The position numbers were made by a program, and so were the translations under genes. The notes beneath the pieces are model-generated. The model had not been told where the DNA came from and did not search any database. It saw nothing but the letters and a program-made list of their open reading frames with translations. Shown here in pieces: positions 7,255 through 13,888 of a stretch of DNA of 64,000 nt. Location: the NCBI GenBank assembly GCA_046328475.1, contig JAXLWN010000009.1:62001-126000 (forward strand), in the 5' to 3' direction. Positions within the stretch are counted from its first letter, which is position 1. The number at the start of each line of letters is the position of its first letter. The stretch comes from CADCWN01 sp046328475 (GTDB lineage Bacteria; Chloroflexota; Chloroflexia; Thermomicrobiales; CADCWN01).

Positions 7255-8166
7255 ATGGCGTTCGAGCTTGGGTGGGTGCTGCAACCGACGTCGAGGTCGA
7301 GGGAGAATACGGCCGGGATGATCGAGGCGAATGAGGCGTACATGCGGGCGCTGAAGCCGCCGTTCACGACGATCTGGGTCGAGGATCATTTCCAGTGGGA
7401 GGACTTGCCGACGCTGGAGGTCTGGACGGCGATGGCGTATTACGCCGGGGCGTTCCCGCATTTGAAGGTGGGGAGTCTGACGCTGGGGCAGTCGTACCGG
7501 AATCCGGCGCTGACGGCGAAGATGGCGGCGATGCTCCAGGCGCAGAGCGGGGGGCGGTTGATTCTGGGGATCGGCGCGGGTTGGAAGGAGGATGAGTACC
7601 TGGCGTACGGGTATCCCTATCCGAGCGCGGGGACGCGGCTGGCGCAGTTGCGCGAGGCGGTCGAGATCATGAAGCTGATGTGGGCGGAGTCGCCCGCGTC
7701 GTATCAGGGGAAGCACTATCAGATCGCGAATGCGTATTGCGAGCCGCGCCATGCGACGCCGCCGACGCTGATGATCGGTGGGGGCGGCGAGCGGAAGACG
7801 ATGCGCTTCGCGGCGGAGTTGGCCGATTGGTGGAATATCGGCTTCCGCCCGTTGCCGGAGTACAAGGCGAAGGTGGAGATTTTACACCAGCATTGTGCCG
7901 ATGTGGGGCGCGATCCGTCCACGTTGCTGCTGAGTTACTATGGGCATGTTTCGGTGGGGCGGAGTGAGGGGGAGATCGAGCGGGTGGATCCGGTGCGGCC
8001 GAATATCTACCGGATTGCGGGGACGCCGGAGGAGGTCGCGGCGGAGATCAATACGTATATTGATTTCGGGGTGCAGCACATGATGCTGAAGTTCTCTGAT
8101 TATCCCGCGCTGGGGCAGTTGGAGCTGTTCATGGGGGAGGTGGTGCCGAGGTTGCGGTTGGGGTGA
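7255..8166 (+). CDS. LLM-class flavin-dependent oxidoreductase
   Basis: A 303-residue TIM-barrel protein of the luciferase-like monooxygenase family, whose members use F420 or FMN to oxidise or reduce small organic substrates. Family features include WVEDHF near residue 42, the RLILGIGAGWKEDEYLAYGYP segment (~100-120) and a long C-terminal region GTPEEVAAEINTYIDFGVQHM. The cofactor is inferred from the subfamily and not from a diagnostic residue. ATG at 7255 follows GAGGGAGGGATCAGG. The stop TGA at 8164-8166 is itself the first bases of a TGAGTCG heptamer array. A second, distinct LLM protein is encoded at 31877-32887. Confidence 0.85.
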   Translation: MAFELGWVLQPTSRSRENTAGMIEANEAYMRALKPPFTTIWVEDHFQWEDLPTLEVWTAMAYYAGAFPHLKVGSLTLGQSYRNPALTAKMAAMLQAQSGGRLILGIGAGWKEDEYLAYGYPYPSAGTRLAQLREAVEIMKLMWAESPASYQGKHYQIANAYCEPRHATPPTLMIGGGGERKTMRFAAELADWWNIGFRPLPEYKAKVEILHQHCADVGRDPSTLLLSYYGHVSVGRSEGEIERVDPVRPNIYRIAGTPEEVAAEINTYIDFGVQHMMLKFSDYPALGQLELFMGEVVPRLRLG

Positions 8167-9525
8167 GTCGTGAGTCGTGAGTCGTGGGTGAGTAACGAGT
8201 AACGAGTAACGAGTAACGAGGCGAGGGACGGCCCGCACCCCGCCGCCTGCGGGCGGCACCCCTCTCCCACCGTCTGGGAGAGGGGGTGGGGACTGACCGG
8301 AGTGGGTGATGGGGAGCGAGGCGCGGTGCCTGGCACCGCGCCTCGCTGTTCTTGTGCTTCTGAGGCTTCGTTTCGTACAGGCGGCCGCATTTCTGCATGA
8401 TTGTTTGAGGCGGTCGTGGGGGAGGGCGTGGAGGGTGTTGCCGTCGCGGCCGACCACTGTTTCGGCGGCGACCATGGCGTTGAGGATGGCTTCGGCGGTG
8501 GCGTCGATGGTGGCTTCGAAGAAGGGGTCGATGCGGGAGTCGGAGAGGCGCGGGGTGTGGAGCAGGGGGGCTTCAGGGCGGCGGGGGGCGCGGACGGCGG
8601 GGGCGTTGGAGAAGGCGAGGAGGAGGTCGCCGGAGGTCTGGCCGGCGATGCCGCCGGTGCGGCCGATGCCGAGCATGCCGCGTCGGCAGAGACGGGCGAG
8701 CTGGCGGTCGGAGAGGGGGGCGTCGGTGGCGATGACGACGATGATCGAGCCTTCTTTCTCGGGGGGCGTCTCGTTGGAGGCGGCGATGGCGGGGCTGGTG
8801 TCGCGGTGGCCCTCGGGCATCAGGTCGGTGATCTCGCGACCGACCGGGACGCCATCGACGAGGAGGTGGGGGCGGCGGCCGAAGTTGCCTTGCACGAGGA
8901 CGCCGACGGTGTAGCGGTGGTCGGCGTCGAGTTCGACAAGGCGCGAGGCGGTGCCGATGCCGCCCTTGAAGCCGAAGAGGGCCATGCCGGTGCCGCCGCC
9001 GACCGCGCCCTCGGCGACGGGGCCGCTGGTGGCGCTGTCGAGCGCGGCGAAGGTGTGCTCGATGGTGACGTGCTGCCCGGCGATGTCGTTGAGGAAGCCG
9101 TCGTAGGTCTCGGCGACGATGGGGATGGCGAAGTCTTGCAGGCCGAGCGAGGCTTCTTGCCGGACGAGCCAATCGACGCAGGCGCGGTGGACGGTGCCGA
9201 CGGAGAGGGTGTTGGTGATCAGGATGGGGGATTCGAGGATGCCGTATTCGTCCACCTGGGAGCGCCCGGTGATCTCGCCCGCGCCGTTGAGGATGGCGAT
9301 GGCGGCGGGGGGCATGGAGGTGAAGGCGGAGCCTTCGTGGGGGTGGATGGCGGTGACGCCGGTGCGCGCGGGGCCGTGGCCGGGGCGCAGTGGGCCGTCG
9401 CCGTGGATGACGGTGGTGTGGCCGACGCGGACGCCGGGGACGTCGGTGATGGCGTTCCAGGGGCCGGTTGGCTGGGTGCCGATGGTGATGCCGAGGTCGC
9501 GGAGGCGGGGCTTGGGGGATGTCAT
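7882..9525 (-). CDS. P1 family peptidase (DmpA-like), 3' read-through
   Basis: An aminopeptidase/esterase of the self-cleaving P1 family (DmpA-like Ntn fold). Family blocks are clear: the N-terminal ITDVPGVRVGHTTV, the LNGAGEITGRSQVDE and PILITNTLSVGTV blocks, and the cleavage/nucleophile site EGSIIVVIATDAPL, with Gly259-Ser260 as the expected scissile pair. Homology ends at LHALPHDRLKQ near residue 375 (position ~8400). From there the frame runs on for about 170 residues through a terminator hairpin, a type C repeat, heptamers and the antisense of the LLM gene. Either a stop was lost or a base is missing near 8400. Start ATG at 9525 has a good site (GAAAGGAG). Confidence 0.85.
   Translation of the reverse strand: MTSPKPRLRDLGITIGTQPTGPWNAITDVPGVRVGHTTVIHGDGPLRPGHGPARTGVTAIHPHEGSAFTSMPPAAIAILNGAGEITGRSQVDEYGILESPILITNTLSVGTVHRACVDWLVRQEASLGLQDFAIPIVAETYDGFLNDIAGQHVTIEHTFAALDSATSGPVAEGAVGGGTGMALFGFKGGIGTASRLVELDADHRYTVGVLVQGNFGRRPHLLVDGVPVGREITDLMPEGHRDTSPAIAASNETPPEKEGSIIVVIATDAPLSDRQLARLCRRGMLGIGRTGGIAGQTSGDLLLAFSNAPAVRAPRRPEAPLLHTPRLSDSRIDPFFEATIDATAEAILNAMVAAETVVGRDGNTLHALPHDRLKQSCRNAAACTKRSLRSTRTARRGARHRASLPITHSGQSPPPLPDGGRGVPPAGGGVRAVPRLVTRYSLLVTHPRLTTHDSPQPQPRHHLPHEQLQLPQRGIIRELQHHVLHPEINIRIDLRRDLLRRPRNPVDIRPHRIHPLDLPLTPPHRNMPIVTQQQRGRIAPHIGTMLV
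8164..8220 (+). repeat. GTCGTGA then GAGTAAC heptamer array
   Basis: Begins at the stop codon of the LLM gene: three to four TGAGTCG words, then four GAGTAAC words. Confidence 0.85.
8234..8286 (+). repeat. Type C GC-hairpin repeat, copy 4
   Basis: CCGCC-TGC-GGGCGG hairpin then CCTCTCCCA-CCGT-CTGGGAGAGG hairpin. Confidence 0.75.
8315..8347. terminator. Terminator-like hairpin between convergent genes
   Basis: A perfect 14-bp stem (AGCGAGGCGCGGTG with CACCGCGCCTCGCT) and a 5-base loop, followed by TGTTCTTG on the plus strand. It lies between the LLM gene and the P1 peptidase but inside the extended P1 reading frame. Confidence 0.65.
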
Positions 9526-9540
9526 GTCGGCTCCTTTCTT

Positions 9541-9600
9541 ACCCCTCCCCCGCCGCTCTGCGGAGCGGCACCCCCTCCCCTGATGAGGAGAGGGGGAAGG
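9541..9600 (+). repeat. Type C GC-hairpin repeat, copy 5
   Basis: GCCGCTC-TGC-GGAGCGGC hairpin then a CCCCCTCCCC-TGATGAGG-AGAGGGGG arm pair. Confidence 0.7.
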
Positions 9601-9666
9601 TCCTGGGGAGAGGTGGGTCCTCCTTGGTCCTTCTGCGCTTCCCGTTAGGTGTGGCGGGTGGAGTCA

Positions 9667-9891
9667 CTACTCGTTGAGCAACTGCCACATTGTATTCCAG
9701 ATGATGCGGCGTTCGGGGTCGGTGAGGGGGCGGTTGAGGGCGCGGCGGGCGGCGAGGATGGCCTGCGCGGCGATGGTGCCCCAGGTGCCGGGCTTGTTGC
9801 GCCGCCAGGCGGCGATGGTGGCGGCGTGCGCGGTGAGGAGGGGGCGCAGGATGGTGTCGAGGTCGAGGTCGGCGAGGGTGGCGGGTGGCAT
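9667..9891 (-). CDS. Small hypothetical protein (74 aa)
   Basis: Not recognised. The ATG at 9889-9891 lies one base after the stop of the HAD gene on the same strand, so translational coupling is likely. The sequence is helical and basic (ILRPLLTAHAATIAAWRRNK) and ends in LTDPERRIIWNTMWQLLNE. It has no signal or membrane segment. Short partner proteins like this are common beside HAD phosphatases, but no function is implied. Confidence 0.6.
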   Translation of the reverse strand: MPPATLADLDLDTILRPLLTAHAATIAAWRRNKPGTWGTIAAQAILAARRALNRPLTDPERRIIWNTMWQLLNE

Positions 9892-9892
9892 G

Positions 9893-10585
9893 TCAGCGCC
9901 AGGGGAGGGCGGCGAGGTCGGCGACGGTGAGGCCGACGAGCGAGGGGCGGATGGCGCTGGCGAGCGAGAAGTCGTGCGCGGCGGTGTAGTCGCTGGGGAT
10001 GGCGAGGCTGCGCAGTCCGGCGGCGTGGGCGGCGGCGATGCCTGGGCCGCTATCCTCCAGGGCGACGGCTGCGCGCGGGGCGACGCCGAGGCGTTCGCAG
10101 GCGAGCAGGTAGATCGCCGGATCGGGCTTGCTGCGCGGTACTTCGCTGCCCGAGGCGATCGCGGCGAACTGGTCGCGGATGCCGATGCCCCGCAGGACCT
10201 GGTCGATCTGGCCGGGCGACGAGCTTGATGCCAGGCCGACGAGCAGTCCCGCCGCGTGGCAGTGGGCGACCAACTCGACCGCACCGGGGAGGGCCGGGAC
10301 GCCTTGCGCCAGGACGTTGCTGTAGATTTCCCGGTAGGCGTCGTTCAAGCGGGCGAGATCGCGCGGCAACTCGACCGGCAATTGGAATCGGTCGGCGATC
10401 ATGCGCCAGACTTCGGGCCAGTGTTTGCCGACCGTCGCTGTGGCCCAGGCCGCATCCTCCTGCGTCGGCGTCACGCCGTAGTCGCGGGCGATCAGCGCGG
10501 TCCAGGCGCGATAGGAGAGCGGTTCGGTGTCGGCCAACAGGCCATCCATGTCGAAGACTACCGCGCGCAGTTCGCTCGTCGCCAT
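9893..10585 (-). CDS. HAD-superfamily hydrolase, beta-phosphoglucomutase-like
   Basis: A 230-residue HAD subfamily IA enzyme, predicted to be a phosphatase or phosphomutase acting on small phosphorylated metabolites. Motif I is FDMDGLLADTEP (residues ~10-21, nucleophile and acid aspartates). Motif II is the GLASSSS segment (~113-119), motif III the SKPDPAIYL lysine (~148), and motif IV the ALEDSGPGIAAA acidic pair (~174). The helical cap between motifs I and II matches the beta-PGM class. ATG at 10585; CGAGAGGC upstream is a weak ribosome site. The 74-residue gene follows with one base between them. Confidence 0.88.
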   Translation of the reverse strand: MATSELRAVVFDMDGLLADTEPLSYRAWTALIARDYGVTPTQEDAAWATATVGKHWPEVWRMIADRFQLPVELPRDLARLNDAYREIYSNVLAQGVPALPGAVELVAHCHAAGLLVGLASSSSPGQIDQVLRGIGIRDQFAAIASGSEVPRSKPDPAIYLLACERLGVAPRAAVALEDSGPGIAAAHAAGLRSLAIPSDYTAAHDFSLASAIRPSLVGLTVADLAALPWR

Positions 10586-10689
10586 GCCTCTCGCTTTCCG
10601 GTTGTTGCCCAATCGTTGCCGCACGTTGTGCTGAGGGGAGGATACCGCAATCGGGCCGGTTGTGGCGGGTGGGTTGTGTGTCGGTGTGT

Positions 10690-10740
10690 CAGTGCATCCG
10701 CGTGTCTGTAAGTCTGACCCACAGACACACGGATGCACTG
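10690..10740 (-). terminator. 20-base-arm inverted repeat downstream of the AAC(2')-like gene
   Basis: Arms 10690-10709 and 10721-10740 pair at 19 of 20 positions around an 11-base loop. It lies directly after the minus-strand stop at 10742. The arms consist of GTGTCTG/CACAGAC-type words like those in the other heptamer hairpins. Confidence 0.7.
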
Positions 10741-10741
10741 A

Positions 10742-11281
10742 TCACCAGATGCGCGAGGTCTGGCGCTCGATCGTCAGGAGGCTGTCGAGGTCGAGGGCGG
10801 GGGTGCGGGGGAGGCGGAGGATCATCACGCCGCGCTGGTCGGGGGTGGGGATGAGGCCGTCGTCGGTGCGGCCGGCGAGGGGGCCGCGCCAGGTTTCCCA
10901 GCCGAGGCGGGAGTAGAAGCCTTCGCGGCTGGTCTCCAGGCAAGCGATCTCGTAGTCGTCGGCGATGGCGGCGGCGAGGGCGCGCATGACGGCGCTGCCG
11001 ACGCCCTGTCCCTGGCGGTCTGGTGCGGTGGAGACGGCGTCGACGTAGCCGGTGCGGAGGATCGGGTGGCCTGCGGGCTGGAGCCAGCGGGTGGTGACGA
11101 CGGCGTGGCCGATGAGCCTGCCGTCGTCGGAGCCGAGCAGGTGGAGGCCGTCGGGTGGCATGTAGTGGGTGAAGAGGTAGCGGAAGTCTTCTTCCTCGTG
11201 GGCGGCGATGCAGAGTTGGATGACGGCGTTGCGTTCGGCTTCGTCGAGGGTGTTGGTGCGGCGGGCGGTGACGGTGAGCAT
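10742..11281 (-). CDS. GNAT acetyltransferase resembling AAC(2')
   Basis: A 179-residue GNAT protein. The acetyl-CoA loop TAPDRQGQGVGSAVM (residues ~86-100) is clear. The C-terminal half (EGFYSRLGWETWRGP, then TPDQRGVMILRLP and a terminal SRIW) follows the layout of aminoglycoside 2'-N-acetyltransferases, whose natural role in actinobacteria may be cell-wall or metabolite acetylation. This is family-level likeness and not proof of aminoglycoside resistance. ATG at 11281 follows GAGAGGACCCCTC. A 20-base inverted repeat lies just past the stop. Confidence 0.72.
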   Translation of the reverse strand: MLTVTARRTNTLDEAERNAVIQLCIAAHEEEDFRYLFTHYMPPDGLHLLGSDDGRLIGHAVVTTRWLQPAGHPILRTGYVDAVSTAPDRQGQGVGSAVMRALAAAIADDYEIACLETSREGFYSRLGWETWRGPLAGRTDDGLIPTPDQRGVMILRLPRTPALDLDSLLTIERQTSRIW

Positions 11282-11324
11282 GAGGGGTCCTCTCTAACCG
11301 TAACGAGTGCCGTTCCGGAGAGCG

Positions 11325-11374
11325 CCCGGAGATGAAGTCTCCGGGCTACGAGATGCGCCGGATCAATCCGGCTT
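11325..11374 (+). repeat. Type B interspersed repeat, copy 3
   Basis: GGAGA-TGAAG-TCTCC hairpin, spacer GGGCTACGAGATGC, GCCGGAT-CA-ATCCGGC hairpin: the best-preserved copy. Confidence 0.8.
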
Positions 11375-11418
11375 GGGTGTGGCGACGACCAGGCTCGATG
11401 CGTGTGAGGGCGACTGGC

Positions 11419-11475
11419 GGTTGAAACCACGCCTGGGAGGCCCTACGGGGCCACGAAACCCGCCTGCGCGGGTTG
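11419..11475 (+). repeat. Type A two-hairpin repeat, copy 3
   Basis: GGTTGAAACC head, GGCCC-TAC-GGGGCC hairpin, ACGAA linker, AACCCGC-CTGC-GCGGGTT hairpin. Confidence 0.8.
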
Positions 11476-11602
11476 GGTTCGCGACCTACGGAGGTGGCTT
11501 CGTGGCGCGTGAGCGCCTGTGAGGCGCGGCTTCAACTGTCAGACAACTCGCGCTCAAGCCCTGGGGCGGCGATGGTGGCTGCGCCGGGCTGCGTAACCCC
11601 CA

Positions 11603-11611
11603 TGCTATACT
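11603..11611 (+). promoter_or_regulatory. Extended -10 promoter (TGCTATACT) for the M20 gene
   Basis: TGCTATACT at 11603-11611, about 100 bases before the GTG at 11712. The same nine bases recur before the tRNA-Tyr gene, the response regulator and the proS leader. Confidence 0.5.
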
Positions 11612-11711
11612 TCTTGCCTGCGACGCGCCATGGGCGCGCTAGGATTGCCGGAGCCGCGAGCGGGTCCCCCGGTCGCGGTAGGGCTTGTGATTGTCTGCCG
11701 AGGAGGTGCGG

Positions 11712-12875
11712 GTGGCGAGGGAACGCGGCGGCTATGGCTGGGACCGCCCATCGGTGCGCGCGGCGCTGACGGCGGCCGAGCAGAGCGCCCCGGCGGTCGC
11801 GGCCCTGGCGCGCAAGATTTGCGCAATCCCCGCACCGACATTTCACGAGGCGGAGCGGGCCGCATTCGTGGCCGATCAGTTCCGCGCCCGCAGCCTCGCG
11901 CCGCTGGGTGACCCGGCGGGTAACGTGACCGCCCGGCGCGTGGGATCGCGCAGCGGCGGCACGATCCTCTTCGCCGCCCACACCGATACCGTCTTTCCGC
12001 TCGGCACCGATTTGACGATTCGCGAGACGAATGGTCGTCTCCACGGCCCTGGCATTGGCGACAACAGCCTGGCGGTGGCCGCGCTGTTGCTGCTGCCGCG
12101 CGTGCTGGACGAGGCGGGGCTGCGAACGCGCTCTGATCTGCTGCTGTGCGCCAATACGGGCGAGGAGGGGCTGGGCGACCTGCGCGGCATTAAGCAGGCG
12201 ATGGCCGATTACGGCAGCGAGCTCGGTGGGGTCGTGGCGATGGAGGGGTTGAACCTCGGCCGGGTCACGCACCAGGCGGTCGGGTCGCGCCGACTGCGGA
12301 TCACGGTGGAAGGGCCGGGGGGGCATAGCTGGGGTGCGTTCGGCAATCCCAGCGCGATCCATGTGCTCGGTGAGATCATCGCGGCGATCTCGCGGTTGCC
12401 GGTGCCGCGCGAGCCGAAGACGACCTACAATGTCGGGCTGATCGAGGGGGGCGTCTCGGTCAATACGATCGCGCCGCGCGCCAGCCTGGTCCTCGATCTG
12501 CGCTCGATCGATACCGCCGCGCTCGAAACGCTGGTCGGGCAGGTGGAGACGATCGTGCGCAGTTCGCAGCGGGGCGAGATCCGGGTCTCCAGCGAGGTGA
12601 TCGGCGACCGTCCGGCGGGTCGGCTGGCGGCCGACGCGCCGCTGATGGTGGCGACGCTGGCGGCGTTGCGCGAACTGGGGATCGAGCCGACGCTCGATGC
12701 TTCCAGCACCGATGCGAATGTGCCGCTCGCGCTCGGCATCCCGGCGGTGTGCATCGGCTTGACGCGCGGGGGGCACGCCCACCGCCTGGATGAGTATATC
12801 GAACTCGCGCCGATCGGGCGGGGGATGCAGCAGCTGGTGTTGTTGGTCGCGGCGCTGGCAGGCGTAGTCGGGTAG
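11712..12875 (+). CDS. M20 family metallopeptidase
   Basis: A 387-residue zinc peptidase/deacylase of the M20 family (carboxypeptidase G2/ArgE/DapE type). The metal ligands are visible: AAHTDTVF (His and Asp, residues ~88-95), GPGIGDNS (bridging Asp, ~116), the catalytic and ligand pair in NTGEEGLG (~150), and the C-terminal GGHAHRLDEYIE His (~357). The dimerisation domain GGHSWGAFGNPSAI lies in between. GTG at 11712 is chosen because AGGAGG at 11701-11706 sits five bases upstream. The last residues and the TAG stop are written in a GTCGGGTA-type repeat. The substrate is unknown. Confidence 0.88.
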   Translation: MARERGGYGWDRPSVRAALTAAEQSAPAVAALARKICAIPAPTFHEAERAAFVADQFRARSLAPLGDPAGNVTARRVGSRSGGTILFAAHTDTVFPLGTDLTIRETNGRLHGPGIGDNSLAVAALLLLPRVLDEAGLRTRSDLLLCANTGEEGLGDLRGIKQAMADYGSELGGVVAMEGLNLGRVTHQAVGSRRLRITVEGPGGHSWGAFGNPSAIHVLGEIIAAISRLPVPREPKTTYNVGLIEGGVSVNTIAPRASLVLDLRSIDTAALETLVGQVETIVRSSQRGEIRVSSEVIGDRPAGRLAADAPLMVATLAALRELGIEPTLDASSTDANVPLALGIPAVCIGLTRGGHAHRLDEYIELAPIGRGMQQLVLLVAALAGVVG

Positions 12876-12899
12876 TCGGGTGGTCGGATAGTCGGGGAG
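12864..12899 (+). repeat. GTCGGGTA octamer array over a stop codon
   Basis: Four GTCGG(G/A)(T)(A/G) words; the first supplies the TAG stop of the M20 gene. The next gene (GTG at 12912) begins 13 bases after the array. Confidence 0.8.
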
Positions 12900-12911
12900 A
12901 GACGAGGGCAG

Positions 12912-13628
12912 GTGGCGGGGCGCATCTCGGTGGTTTCGCTCGATATGGGGGACACGCTGGTGCGGCTGGCGTCGTCGCTCAATGCTGCCTATCACCGGGC
13001 GGTTGAGGCGTCGGGCGGGCGGCTGGACGAGGATCACCTGGCGCGCAGTCTGGCCGAGGTGGTGCGCGAGACGGACGAGCGCAATCGCCACGAGGGTTTT
13101 CTGCCCGACGAGGCGACCGACCGGTTGCTCTGGCGCGATTTCAACTCGCGGCTGTTGCAGCGCCTGGAAGTTGCCGAACATCTCTGGGATGCCGCGCACG
13201 ATGAGATCGAGCGGTCGTTCATCGATCCGGCCAACTTCGATATCTTCCCCGAGGTCCACGATGCGTTGGGCGAGTTGCGGGAGGCGGGGTATCGGCTGGC
13301 GATCTGCTCCAACTGGAGCTGGCATCTCGATACGCTCTGCGACCGCCTCGATCTGGCGCGCTACTTCGAGTTGATGGTCATCTCGGCGCGCGTGGGGTAC
13401 TCCAAGCCCCATCCTGCGATTTTTCACCATGAACTCGATGCGCTGAATGTGCGGCCGGAGGAGGTCGTCCACGTCGGGGACAATCCGATCGCCGATGTCG
13501 GCGGTGCGCTGGCGGTTGGTATCCGCCCGGTGCTGCTCGATCGGACCGGGCGCGATGCGGGGGTTGAGGTGCCGCACCGGATCGCGAGCCTGAGTGAGTT
13601 GCCTGCGTTGTTGCGAACCTTCGCGTGA
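12912..13628 (+). CDS. HAD-superfamily hydrolase
   Basis: A 238-residue HAD-like phosphatase. Motif I is SLDMGDTLV (residues ~8-16), motif II ICSNWSWH (~136), motif III the Lys in YSKPHPAIF (~157), and motif IV HVGDNPIADVGGA (~183). The helical cap (LWRDFNSRLLQRLEVAEHL) is typical of the REG-2/HDHD3-like subgroup. GTG at 12912 is preceded by GACGAGGGCAG. It lies 36 bases downstream of the M20 gene and is probably co-transcribed with it. The physiological substrate cannot be read from the sequence. Confidence 0.85.
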   Translation: MAGRISVVSLDMGDTLVRLASSLNAAYHRAVEASGGRLDEDHLARSLAEVVRETDERNRHEGFLPDEATDRLLWRDFNSRLLQRLEVAEHLWDAAHDEIERSFIDPANFDIFPEVHDALGELREAGYRLAICSNWSWHLDTLCDRLDLARYFELMVISARVGYSKPHPAIFHHELDALNVRPEEVVHVGDNPIADVGGALAVGIRPVLLDRTGRDAGVEVPHRIASLSELPALLRTFA

Positions 13629-13888
13629 AGACGGGTGAACCGCCAAGACGCCAAGGAGATACCAAGAGCGCCAAGAAGGGGATAGTTAAACCGCAGAGAG
13701 CGCGGAGGGCGCGGAAACGAAATGATGGTGGGGGTGGGTTGCGTGGTGAATTGCCCGCGAGTGGGGTTGTCTAGAATGGGGGAGCGCTTCGGGCTGTTCT
13801 CCTCGCCCCTCACCCCTCTTCATTCTCCCTTCTCTCCTCGCCTCTGTGCTCTCTGTGGTTCTATCACCCCAACCCAAAGGAATGCCCG
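13629..13888. other. Spacer with CGCCAAG-type and CAGAG-type words
   Basis: CGCCAAGA words at 13636-13675 and ACCGCAGAGAGCGCGGAGG at ~13689. A partly inverse set, CCTCTGTGCTCTCTGTGG, lies at 13842-13859 just before the dinG start. No gene. Confidence 0.55.

Larger units (their letters stand above)
11282..11602. other. Spacer with type B and type A elements side by side
   Basis: A type B element at 11325-11374 and a type A element at 11419-11475 lie in tandem. No coding frame is supported. Confidence 0.6.

Noticed and set aside
10742..11281. Aminoglycoside resistance gene
   Set aside because: The likeness to AAC(2') is at fold and motif level only; no mobile context and no evidence for drug specificity, so it is listed as AAC(2')-like GNAT.
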